64,000 nucleotides of DNA from Pseudomonas fluorescens (GTDB taxonomy: Bacteria > Pseudomonadota > Gammaproteobacteria > Pseudomonadales > Pseudomonadaceae): NCBI RefSeq assembly GCF_001708445.1, contig NZ_CP015637.1, forward strand, positions 496,001-560,000, in the 5' to 3' direction. The translations under genes were made by a program, and so were the position numbers. This document shows positions 17,692 through 25,319 of the stretch, piece by piece (the stretch's first letter is position 1; every line of letters starts with the position of its first letter). A model generated the notes under the pieces. That model was not told where the DNA came from. It saw only the letters and a program-made list of their open reading frames with translations, and did not search any database.

Positions 17692-18753
17692 TTGCGGGTA
17701 CTGGTAATCAAGACCTCATCCCTGGGCGACGTGATCCACGCCTTGCCGGCATTGACCGACGCTGCGCGGGCGATCCCCGGTATTCAATTCGACTGGGTGG
17801 TGGAAGAAGGCTTCGCCGAAATCCCCACCTGGCATCCGGCCGTCGACAAAGTGATCCCGGTGGCGATCCGCCGCTGGCGCAAAAATATCTGGCAGACCCT
17901 CAAGAGTGGTGAATGGCGACGCTTCAAACAGCGCATCCAGTCGACCAAATACGACCTGGTGATCGATGCCCAGGGCCTGCTCAAAAGCGCCTGGCTGACC
18001 CGTTACGTGCGCGCGCCAGTGGCCGGTTTCGACAAAAACTCCGCCCGTGAACCGATTGCGGCGCGCTTCTATTCCCGGCGCCTGGCCGTGGCCCGCGGGC
18101 AGCACGCGGTGGAACGCCTGCGCCAGCTGTTTGCCGTGGCACTCGGTTACGACCTGCCCAAGGGCTTGGGCGACTACGGCCTGAGCGTCGACAAACTGCT
18201 CGGCCTGCCGCCGAAAAAACCCTTCGTATTGCTGCTGCACGGCACCACCTGGGACACCAAGCACTGGCCCGAAGCCTACTGGCGTGAGCTGGCCGAGCGC
18301 ATGGGGCGCCTGGGGGTGGACGTGAAGTTACCCTGGGGCAACGCCATCGAAAAGGCGCGGGCCGAACGCCTGGCCCAGGGCCTGCAACACGCCGAAGTGC
18401 TGCCCAGGTTGAACCTGGCCGGCGTCGCCCGTGTGTTGGCCAGTGCCCGTGCCTGTGTGGCGGTCGACACCGGCCTCGGTCACCTGGCGGCCGCGCTGGA
18501 TGTGCCGACCATTTCCCTGTTCGGGCCGACTAATCCCGGCCTGACCGGCGCCTATGGCAAAGGCCAGATTCACCTGGCCAGTGATTTCCCGTGCGCGCCG
18601 TGCCTGCAAAAACAATGCACCTATCAACCCACGGCCGACGACCTGCGTCGGTTCGACATCAAGCGCGAGTCGCCCCTGTGCTTCACGCGCCTGAACCCTG
18701 AGCGTGTGGCAACCCGGCTAAGCACGTTGTTATTGGCTGAGGAGCTGCACTGA
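17692..18753 (+). CDS. waaC: ADP-heptose:LPS heptosyltransferase I
   Basis: Family 9 glycosyltransferase that adds the first heptose to Kdo2-lipid A. I start it at the TTG at 17692, which encodes the conserved MRVLVIKTSSLGDVIHALP N-terminus and lies one base after the waaF stop; an ATG at 17647 would overlap waaF by 44 bases and add residues unlike the family. This gives 353 residues. LLHGTTWDTKHWP and AVDTGLGHLAAALDVP are diagnostic. The stop overlaps the waaG start as TGATG, so translation is probably coupled. Confidence 0.95.
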   Translation: MRVLVIKTSSLGDVIHALPALTDAARAIPGIQFDWVVEEGFAEIPTWHPAVDKVIPVAIRRWRKNIWQTLKSGEWRRFKQRIQSTKYDLVIDAQGLLKSAWLTRYVRAPVAGFDKNSAREPIAARFYSRRLAVARGQHAVERLRQLFAVALGYDLPKGLGDYGLSVDKLLGLPPKKPFVLLLHGTTWDTKHWPEAYWRELAERMGRLGVDVKLPWGNAIEKARAERLAQGLQHAEVLPRLNLAGVARVLASARACVAVDTGLGHLAAALDVPTISLFGPTNPGLTGAYGKGQIHLASDFPCAPCLQKQCTYQPTADDLRRFDIKRESPLCFTRLNPERVATRLSTLLLAEELH

Positions 18754-19877
18754 TGCAACTGGCTTTTGTTCTGTACAAATATTTCCCCTTCGGCGGCCTG
18801 CAACGGGATTTCATGCGCATCGCCCTGGAATGCCAGCAGCGCGGCCACCAGATCCGTGTCTACACGCTGATCTGGGAAGGCGACATCCCACCGGGCTTCG
18901 AGGTGCTGGTGGCGCCGGTCAAGGCGTTCTTCAATCATCGGCGCAACGAAAAGCTCAGCGCCTGGATGGAAGCCGACCTGGCCAAGCGCCCGGTAGACCG
19001 CCTGATCGGTTTCAACAAGATGCCCGGCCTGGATGTGTATTACGCCGCCGATGGCTGCTTTGAAGACAAGGCACAAAACCTGCGCCATTCGCTGTACCGC
19101 AGCTTCGGTCGCTACCGCCACTTTGCCGAGTACGAACGCGCGGTGTTTGCCAAGGATGCCAAGACCGAGATCCTGATGATCTCCGAAGTGCAGCAACCCT
19201 TGTTCATCAAGCATTACGACACGCCGCTGCAGCGCTTCCACCTGTTGCCACCGGGCATTGCCCAGGACCGCCGCGCACCGCCGAATGCCGCCGAGATCCG
19301 CGCAGGGTTCCGCAAGGAATTCAACCTGACCGATGACGAACTGCTGCTGGTGCAAATTGGCTCCGGCTTCAAGACCAAGGGGGTCGACCGCAGCCTCAAG
19401 GCCCTGGCCGCACTGCCGGCAGAGCTGAAAAAACGCACGCGCCTGTTTGTAATCGGCCAGGACGACCCCAAAGTATTCCAATTGCAGAGCGCCACCCTGG
19501 GCTTGGGCGACAACGTGCAATTCCTCAAGGGGCGCAGTGATATTCCGCGCTTCCTGCTGGGCGCCGACCTGTTGATCCACCCGGCGTACAACGAAAATAC
19601 CGGGACCGTGCTGCTCGAAGCCCTGGTGGCCGGGCTGCCGGTGCTGGTCTCGGCGGTGTGTGGTTATGCCCATTACATCGCCGAAGCCGACAGTGGCCTG
19701 GTGCTGGATGAGCCGTTTGAACAAGCCCAACTCAACCAGTACCTGGCGCAGATGCTCAGCGATTCTGCACAGCGCATGGCCTGGGGTCGCAACGGGTTGG
19801 CGTTCGCCGAGACTGCCGACCTCTACAGCATGCCGCAGCACGCGGCGGATGTGATTCTGGCGGAGCCAAAACGATGA
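18753..19877 (+). CDS. waaG: LPS core glucosyltransferase I
   Basis: Family 4 glycosyltransferase with a GT-B fold that adds the first hexose to heptose II in E. coli; in Pseudomonas core chemistry the sugar is probably galactosamine. The N-terminus MQLAFVLYKYFPFGGLQRD matches WaaG, and the EX7E motif lies in ENTGTVLLEALVAGLPVLV. The length is 374 residues. It overlaps waaC by one base (TGATG) and waaP by four (ATGA). Confidence 0.95.
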   Translation: MQLAFVLYKYFPFGGLQRDFMRIALECQQRGHQIRVYTLIWEGDIPPGFEVLVAPVKAFFNHRRNEKLSAWMEADLAKRPVDRLIGFNKMPGLDVYYAADGCFEDKAQNLRHSLYRSFGRYRHFAEYERAVFAKDAKTEILMISEVQQPLFIKHYDTPLQRFHLLPPGIAQDRRAPPNAAEIRAGFRKEFNLTDDELLLVQIGSGFKTKGVDRSLKALAALPAELKKRTRLFVIGQDDPKVFQLQSATLGLGDNVQFLKGRSDIPRFLLGADLLIHPAYNENTGTVLLEALVAGLPVLVSAVCGYAHYIAEADSGLVLDEPFEQAQLNQYLAQMLSDSAQRMAWGRNGLAFAETADLYSMPQHAADVILAEPKR

Positions 19878-20680
19878 AGTTGATACTTGCCGAACCGTTC
19901 AAGACCCTCTGGGCTGGGCGTGACGCCTTCGCCGAAGTCGAGAAACTGCAAGGCCAGGTATTTCGCGAGCTGGCGGCCCGTCGCACGTTGCGCACCGAGG
20001 TCGACGGCCGTCCGTATTTCGTGAAAATCCACCGTGGCATTGGCTGGGGGGAGATCTTCAAGAACCTGATCACCGCCAAGTTGCCGGTACTGGGGGCGGG
20101 CCTTGAATGGGCCGCCATCCATCGCCTGCAGGCCCTCGGCGTACCGACCATGACCGGCGTAGCCTTCGGCGAAAAAGGCAGCAACCCGGCGGACCAGCAT
20201 TCGTTCATCATCACCGAAGAACTGGCACCGACCCTCAGCCTGGAAGACCTGACCGTCAACTGGGTCGCCGAACCCCCGGCACCTGCACTGCGTCATGCCC
20301 TCACCGCCGAACTGGCGCGGATGGTCGGCGACATGCACCGTGGCGGCGTGAACCATCGCGACTGCTACCTCTGCCATTTCCTGCTGGACACCGCGCAGCC
20401 GATTGACGCGCACAACATCAAGCTTTCCGTCATCGACCTGCACCGTGCCCAACTGCGTGCCCATCTGCCGATGCGCTGGCGCGACAAGGACCTGTCGGCG
20501 TTGTATTACTCGGCGCTGGAGATTGGCCTGACGCGGCGCGACAAGCTGCGTTTCCTCAAGGGTTACTTCCGCCAGCCGCTGCGCCAGATCCTGGCTGAGC
20601 AATCGGCGTCCCTGAGCCTGATACAGCGCAAGGCCGACAAGCTGTATGCACGCAAACAACGCTACGGGGATGCGCTCTGA
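19874..20680 (+). CDS. waaP: LPS core heptose(I) kinase
   Basis: WaaP phosphorylates heptose I of the inner core, a step essential for outer-membrane integrity in P. aeruginosa. The protein-kinase-like fold is visible: YFVKIHRG holds the ATP-binding Lys, VNHRDCYLCHFLL holds the catalytic Asp, and LSVIDLHRAQ the metal-binding Asp. The length of 268 residues is typical. Four-base and one-base overlaps couple it to waaG and the next kinase gene. Confidence 0.95.
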   Translation: MKLILAEPFKTLWAGRDAFAEVEKLQGQVFRELAARRTLRTEVDGRPYFVKIHRGIGWGEIFKNLITAKLPVLGAGLEWAAIHRLQALGVPTMTGVAFGEKGSNPADQHSFIITEELAPTLSLEDLTVNWVAEPPAPALRHALTAELARMVGDMHRGGVNHRDCYLCHFLLDTAQPIDAHNIKLSVIDLHRAQLRAHLPMRWRDKDLSALYYSALEIGLTRRDKLRFLKGYFRQPLRQILAEQSASLSLIQRKADKLYARKQRYGDAL

Positions 20681-21414
20681 TGGCGGGTTGGAACCTGGAA
20701 CCTGCTTACGCCGCCCTGGCGGATGATTTCGGAAGCCTTGCAGCAGTGTTCGCCTTGCAAGGCGAGCGCCTGACCCGCGACCCCCTCTCGGAGGTGATCC
20801 GCGTGGAGCGCGGTGGGGTCAATTATTACGTGAAGCGCTATGTCGGGGCCGGCAAGGGGCTGCGGCGCTACCTGGGCAAGCCACGGGTGAAGTCCGAGTG
20901 GCAGAACCTCAAGCGCTTCGCCAAGTGGGGCATTCCCACCGCCGACGTGGTGGCCTGGGGCCTGGAACGCAAGGGCCTGGCCTACGCCCGGGGGGCGATG
21001 ATCACCCGCGAGTTGCCCAAGACCGAAGATTTGTCGGTGCTGGCCGAGCGCAACGATGCGCGCCTCAAGGACCCCAAGTGGGTCGATGCCGTGAGTCGCC
21101 AGCTCGCCGAATACACGCGCACCATGCATGATCATCGCTTCACCCATAACGACTTGAAGTGGCGCAACCTGCTGATCGACGACCAGCAGACGCTGTATTT
21201 GATCGACTGTCCCAACGGTGATTTCTGGCGCGGTTTCTGGCTCAAGTACCGCATCACCAAGGACCTGGCCTGCCTGGATAAGGTGGCCAAATATCACCTG
21301 TCGGCCACCCAGCGCCTGCGCTTCTACATGCAATACCGCCAACGCTCGCATCTGACGGCGTCGGATAAACAGCGAATTCGCCATGTGGTGAAGTTTTTCG
21401 AGGGACGCGAATGA
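20680..21414 (+). CDS. LPS kinase-like protein (InaA/WaaP superfamily), first of three
   Basis: A 244-residue protein-kinase-like enzyme encoded directly after waaP in the same coupled operon (TGATG start). Key residues are intact: YYVKRY for the ATP-binding Lys, FTHNDLKWRNLL for the catalytic Asp and metal-binding Asn, and LYLIDCPNG for the metal-binding Asp. By position it corresponds to PA5008 of P. aeruginosa. The likely role is phosphorylating another core heptose position, but the acceptor cannot be read from the sequence. No signal peptide or membrane segment is seen, so it acts in the cytosol. Confidence 0.85.
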   Translation: MAGWNLEPAYAALADDFGSLAAVFALQGERLTRDPLSEVIRVERGGVNYYVKRYVGAGKGLRRYLGKPRVKSEWQNLKRFAKWGIPTADVVAWGLERKGLAYARGAMITRELPKTEDLSVLAERNDARLKDPKWVDAVSRQLAEYTRTMHDHRFTHNDLKWRNLLIDDQQTLYLIDCPNGDFWRGFWLKYRITKDLACLDKVAKYHLSATQRLRFYMQYRQRSHLTASDKQRIRHVVKFFEGRE

Positions 21415-22163
21415 GTGATTTCCTGGCGGCCGACGACCGCGCTTTACTTGAGCGCAACGGCCTCGCGACTTTCGACGCCCTGTGGGCCAAGCAATTGGAC
21501 GCGGTGGATGAGCCGAACACCAGCCGGGGCGGCTGGAGCAGCGTGTTTCGCCTGGAGCTCGATGGCCAGGGGTATTACCTCAAGCGCCAGAGCGACTACC
21601 TGACGCGCACCCTGCATCGCCCGTTTGGCGAGCCAAGTTTTGCCCGCGAATTTCGCAATATCAGCCGCTATCGCCAGTTGGGGATCCCGGCCCTGCAGGC
21701 GGCGTTTTTCGGCCAGCGCAAGGTCAATGGCGAGCATCGCGCGATGTTGCTGACGCGCGCCCTGGACGGCTGGAATGACCTGGAGTCATTGCTGGAGCAG
21801 TGGCCTTCACTGAGCGATGCCCAGCACCGCGCCATCCTGCAAGCCAGCGGCCAGTTGGCTCGGCGGCTGCACAGCGTTGGCCAGGTGCACGGCTGTTTTT
21901 ATCCCAAGCATATTTTCCTGCAGGCGACGGGCGACGGTTACGCCGCGCAGCTGATCGACCTGGAGAAAACCCGTCCGCTGTTGTTCGGCTGGCGGGATCG
22001 GGTCAAGGACCTGGAGCCGCTGTTGCGCCGTGCACCGCAGTGGTCGGATGAGCAGGTGCGCCAACTCCTGGCGGCGTACCTCGAACAGCCTGAGGACAGC
22101 GCGCTGCTCGCCACCTGGCACCAGCGCTTGACCGCGCGGCGTAGCCACAAGGAGAACCGCTGA
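21411..22163 (+). CDS. InaA-type LPS kinase-like protein lacking the catalytic Asp
   Basis: A 250-residue member of the InaA/LPS kinase family, overlapping its neighbours by four bases (ATGA) and one base (TGATG). YYLKRQ gives the ATP-binding Lys58 and AQLIDLEKTRP the metal-binding Asp183. The catalytic loop reads VHGCFYPKHIFL, so Cys162 stands where WaaP has the Asp of HRD. It may be a pseudokinase or use another base. By position it matches PA5007. The substrate is unknown; operon context points to the LPS core. Confidence 0.82.
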   Translation: MSDFLAADDRALLERNGLATFDALWAKQLDAVDEPNTSRGGWSSVFRLELDGQGYYLKRQSDYLTRTLHRPFGEPSFAREFRNISRYRQLGIPALQAAFFGQRKVNGEHRAMLLTRALDGWNDLESLLEQWPSLSDAQHRAILQASGQLARRLHSVGQVHGCFYPKHIFLQATGDGYAAQLIDLEKTRPLLFGWRDRVKDLEPLLRRAPQWSDEQVRQLLAAYLEQPEDSALLATWHQRLTARRSHKENR

Positions 22164-23620
22164 TGCGTTTGTCCGAGTTGAAAAAAGCCGGGCGTACCCC
22201 CGGCCTGCCAATGACCCTTGACCTGGCGGACGCTGCTGGCCCTGGGCAGTTGCAACTGCTGAGCCTGTTGCGTGTATTGCCGGGCGAGCGCTACGTCGGC
22301 GCAGCGGTCTGGCGCGGGCGTCCGGTACTGGCCAAGTTGCTAGTAGGCAGTAAGGCCGCGCGACATTTTCAGCGTGAACTCGGCGGCGTGCGCCTGCTCG
22401 CCGAACACGGCTTGACCACACCGCTGCTGCTGGCCGATGGGTTGCAGGAAGGCGAGGGCGGCTGGCTGTTGTTCGAGTTTATCGAAGGCGCTGAGAGCCT
22501 GGCGGATGCCTGGCACGCGGTCGAAGGCTTGCCGCCGCTGGCGGATGAGCAAACCGCCGTGCTGGCCGAAGCGTTGGGTGCGATTGCCCGGATGCACGCC
22601 AAAGGGCTGTGGCAGGAAGACCTGCACCTGGACAACCTGCTGCGCCAGGGCGATAAGTTGTATCTGATTGACGGTGCCGGGATTCGTGCCGAAGAGGCGG
22701 GCAAGCCGCTGTCGCGCAACCGGGTGCTCGAGAACCTCGGAGTGTTTTTCGCCCAGTTGCCGAAAAACCTCGAGCCGTTTACCGAGGAACTGCTGGTGTA
22801 TTACCTGCTGGGCAATGGTGAGCACGCGTTGCCGCTCGAAGCCCTGGAGAAGCAGGTGAGCAAGGTCCGCGCCTGGCGCCTGAAGGACTATTTGAACAAG
22901 GTCGGCCGTGAATGCACGCTGTTCAGCGTGGTGCGCGGTGCCTTCGGCCTGCGTGCGATTCGGCGCGAGGAAGAGCCGGCCATGCTGCCGGTGCTGGCAC
23001 AGGCTGACGCATTGCTGGATCAAGGCCACCTGTACAAGACCGGGGGGGCGGCCAGTGTGGCCAAGGTCGAAGTGGCCGGCCGACCGTTGGTGATCAAACG
23101 CTACAACATCAAAGGCTTCACCCATTGGCTCAAGCGCTTCTGGCGCCCGAGCCGCGCCTGGCATTCCTGGCGCGAAGGCAATCGCCTGGCGTTCCTCGGC
23201 ATTGCCACGCCCACGCCGCTGGCTGTATTGGAAAAGCGTTTTTTCTGGCTGCGCAGCCGGGCTTATCTGGTCACCGAGTACCTGCCGGGGCCGGACATCA
23301 TCGAGCGTTTCGCACCCTATGTTGAGCACGGCGACGCGCCTGAAAACGAACTGCTGGCGCTGGACCATCTGTTCGCCGAGCTGATTCGCGAGCGCATCAG
23401 CCATGGCGATTTCAAAGGCCACAACCTGTTCTGGGATAACGATCGCTGGTCGCTGATCGACCTGGACGCGATGTGTCAGCACAGCTCTGCCGCCAGCTTC
23501 GCCCCGGCGTATGCCAAGGACCGTGCGCGGTTTATGCGCAATTGGCCCGAGAGCAGTGCGTTGTATCAGTTGATCGATCAGCGTTTGCCCAAAGGGATCG
23601 AGATTGGTGGCTCCCTGTAG
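22163..23620 (+). CDS. Tandem kinase-like protein of the LPS core operon
   Basis: A 485-residue protein with two kinase-like domains in tandem. The first (about 1-235) has VLAKLLV, LWQEDLHLDNLL and LYLIDGAG. The second (about 285-475) has LVIKRYN, ISHGDFKGHNLFW and WSLIDLDAM. Both keep the Lys, catalytic Asp, Asn and metal-binding Asp, so both look competent. It is the last gene of the waaFCGP operon here and matches PA5006 by position. The likely role is core-sugar phosphorylation or regulation of it; two sites in one chain could act on two heptose positions. Its acceptor is not known. Confidence 0.8.
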   Translation: MRLSELKKAGRTPGLPMTLDLADAAGPGQLQLLSLLRVLPGERYVGAAVWRGRPVLAKLLVGSKAARHFQRELGGVRLLAEHGLTTPLLLADGLQEGEGGWLLFEFIEGAESLADAWHAVEGLPPLADEQTAVLAEALGAIARMHAKGLWQEDLHLDNLLRQGDKLYLIDGAGIRAEEAGKPLSRNRVLENLGVFFAQLPKNLEPFTEELLVYYLLGNGEHALPLEALEKQVSKVRAWRLKDYLNKVGRECTLFSVVRGAFGLRAIRREEEPAMLPVLAQADALLDQGHLYKTGGAASVAKVEVAGRPLVIKRYNIKGFTHWLKRFWRPSRAWHSWREGNRLAFLGIATPTPLAVLEKRFFWLRSRAYLVTEYLPGPDIIERFAPYVEHGDAPENELLALDHLFAELIRERISHGDFKGHNLFWDNDRWSLIDLDAMCQHSSAASFAPAYAKDRARFMRNWPESSALYQLIDQRLPKGIEIGGSL

Positions 23621-23690
23621 CAGGGCGCGAGGGCAATATGAACGTAGATGGGCAACCCGGAAGAGCCTGAAACCTAGGATTGAATATCCC

Positions 23691-23819
23691 ATGGCAGATG
23701 AAAAACTAATCCCTCCGCAGTTTCTGCTCTTTGAAAGCGAGAGTGAGGTGGAGCGTGTTGCAGAAGGTGTGGCAGCGAAACCGCCAAACCTACCATCTGG
23801 CTTTGGGCTTCTGTGTTGA
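23691..23819 (+). CDS. Small hypothetical protein, possibly a remnant
   Basis: An ATG at 23691 opens a 42-codon frame beginning MADEKLIPPQFLLFESESE and ending in GFGLLC. An AGGA lies about 11 bases upstream, which is weak support. I do not recognise the family. It lies in a non-conserved gap, so it could be the start of a gene truncated by rearrangement, a genuine small protein, or chance. Confidence 0.3.
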   Translation: MADEKLIPPQFLLFESESEVERVAEGVAAKPPNLPSGFGLLC

Positions 23820-24009
23820 AACCCTTCATGAGTGTCTCCATGAGAAACATCAGCAGCGCGCCCCATCGGCATGAGCGTTTTACGACCGGGCCAGGAAAAT
23901 CGTGCCTTTGACGTGCTCAAACGCAAGTTTTATTGCAGTGGAGGGCGGAGCAAGGTAGGTGAGGGTTTTGAAAATTGGGGGCTGAAAATTTTTTCTACTG
24001 CAGAAAGCG

Positions 24010-24036
24010 AAAAGCCCCGGTGAAACTCACCGAGGC
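24010..24036 (-). terminator. Rho-independent terminator of the candidate sRNA
   Basis: On the minus strand GCCTCGGTGA-GTT-TCACCGGGGC forms a stem with one mismatch, followed by TTTT. The plus-strand reading has no T run, so the direction is minus. Confidence 0.65.
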
Positions 24037-24070
24037 TATAACGCCGACCGGGATCCCCCAGTCCATTTGC
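24010..24070 (-). ncRNA. Candidate small RNA of about 60 nt
   Basis: A sigma70-like promoter (24076-24104, minus strand) is followed by about 60 bases that end in an intrinsic terminator at 24010-24036. The predicted RNA starts near GCAAATGGACTGG and contains a GGGATCCC self-complementary stretch before the terminator stem. It has no room for a protein. I could not match it to a named Pseudomonas sRNA. Confidence 0.5.
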
Positions 24071-24075
24071 GGCAG

Positions 24076-24104
24076 ATTCTATGCCCGCGATTTTAGAGTG
24101 TCAG
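24076..24104 (-). promoter_or_regulatory. Sigma70-type promoter of the candidate sRNA
   Basis: On the minus strand CTGACA (24099-24104) is separated by exactly 17 bases from TAGAAT (24076-24081). Each box differs from consensus at one position. Transcription would start near 24069. Confidence 0.6.
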
Positions 24105-24332
24105 CGCGCACCACCTGAGTAGCCGATAGGCCGTGGTCGTGCCGAGTCTACTGATGCGCTCAATAGTAAGCGCTGTTGCCTGAGCAACAGTTGTCGGACA
24201 GTTGTTGGCCCAGAACGACAGCCCGCTTTGCCCCTGAAACATTATCCAATTGATTTAATTCAATAAAAATCCTGGCACGGGCTCTGCAATGGCTCCTGGT
24301 GAACCCTTTCACTGGTCGCAGCGGAGCCCTGT

Positions 24333-25319
24333 ATGCCTTTCAGCCTTTCCACGTATTTCCGTTTGATCTGCCTTGGCGCCGCGCTGTTGCTGGGCCACGC
24401 TGCCAGTGCCCAGGCCGCCGAAGGCGATGATGCCGTGCCGTCCCTGGCCGGCAAGCGCATTGCAGTGAGCATGACCGGCACCAGTCACTATTTCGATATC
24501 AAGGCGTTCCAGGCTCAGGTCGATGAGATCAAGCGCCTCGGCGGCACGCCGATCACCCTCGATGCCGGGCGCAACGACAAGAACCTGGTGACCCAGTTGC
24601 AAACCGTGGTCACCCAGAAACCTGACGCCGTGATTCAGACCCTCGGCACCCTCAGTGTGATCGACCCCTGGCTCAAGCGCATCAGCAAGGCCGGCATCCC
24701 GCTGTTCACCATTGATGCGCCGTCGCAATACAGCCTCAACAACACCACCTCCGACAACGTCGCCACCGGCAAGGCCCTGGCTGATCAATTGATCAAGGAC
24801 GCCGGCGGCAAAGGCAAGATCCTGGTGTTCAACGGCTTCTATGGCGTGCCGGTGTGTGCGATCCGTTATGACCAGTTGAAGCTGGCACTCAAGGACTATC
24901 CACAGCTGGAAATCATCCAGCCAGAGCTGCGCGATGTGATTCCCAACACTGTGCAGGACGCCTATTCCCAAGTGTCGGCGTTGCTTAACAAATACCCTGC
25001 GGGCAGCGTCTCGGCGATCTGGTCGGCGTGGGACATTCCGCAACTGGGCGCGAGCAAGGCGCTGATCGATGCCAAGCGTACCGAGATCAAGACTTACGGC
25101 GTCGACGGCACGCCGGAAGTACTGGCGCTGCTCGGCCAGGCGAATTCGCCGGTAGGGGCGGTCGTGGCGCAGCAACCGGCGTTGATCGGCAAGACCGCCG
25201 TGCAGAACGTGGCGCGTTACCTGGCCGGGCAACGTGACCTGCCCAAGGAAACCCATGTGGCGACGCTACTGACCACCGCCGGCAACCTGGTGCAGGTTCA
25301 GCAACTGCGGGGTGACTGA
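24333..25319 (+). CDS. Sugar-type ABC transporter, periplasmic binding protein
   Basis: A 328-residue RbsB-like (Peripla_BP_4) solute-binding protein with a signal peptide of about 29 residues ending SAQAA. GGAG lies upstream of the ATG. The body shows the family pattern of two alternating lobes (KRIAVSMTG near the start, SAIWSAWDIPQLGASKAL and GVDGTPEVLALL later). It is the first gene of a four-gene transporter operon. The ligand cannot be assigned: no catabolic gene or regulator is adjacent, and the family spans pentoses, hexoses, polyols and AI-2. Confidence 0.88.
   Translation: MPFSLSTYFRLICLGAALLLGHAASAQAAEGDDAVPSLAGKRIAVSMTGTSHYFDIKAFQAQVDEIKRLGGTPITLDAGRNDKNLVTQLQTVVTQKPDAVIQTLGTLSVIDPWLKRISKAGIPLFTIDAPSQYSLNNTTSDNVATGKALADQLIKDAGGKGKILVFNGFYGVPVCAIRYDQLKLALKDYPQLEIIQPELRDVIPNTVQDAYSQVSALLNKYPAGSVSAIWSAWDIPQLGASKALIDAKRTEIKTYGVDGTPEVLALLGQANSPVGAVVAQQPALIGKTAVQNVARYLAGQRDLPKETHVATLLTTAGNLVQVQQLRGD

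Larger units (their letters stand above)
23621..24332. other. 712-bp spacer between the LPS operon and the ABC transporter
   Basis: This stretch holds a 42-codon open frame (23691-23819), a candidate minus-strand sRNA with its own promoter and terminator (24010-24104), a perfect 7-bp stem-loop CTGTTGC-CTGA-GCAACAG at 24173-24190, and an AT-rich patch near 24247-24270 that could hold the transporter promoter. No LPS gene fragment was recognised. Confidence 0.5.

Noticed and set aside
24173..24190. Stem-loop CTGTTGC-CTGA-GCAACAG as a terminator.
   Set aside because: No T run follows on either strand and no gene end is close; it is noted only as a spacer structure.
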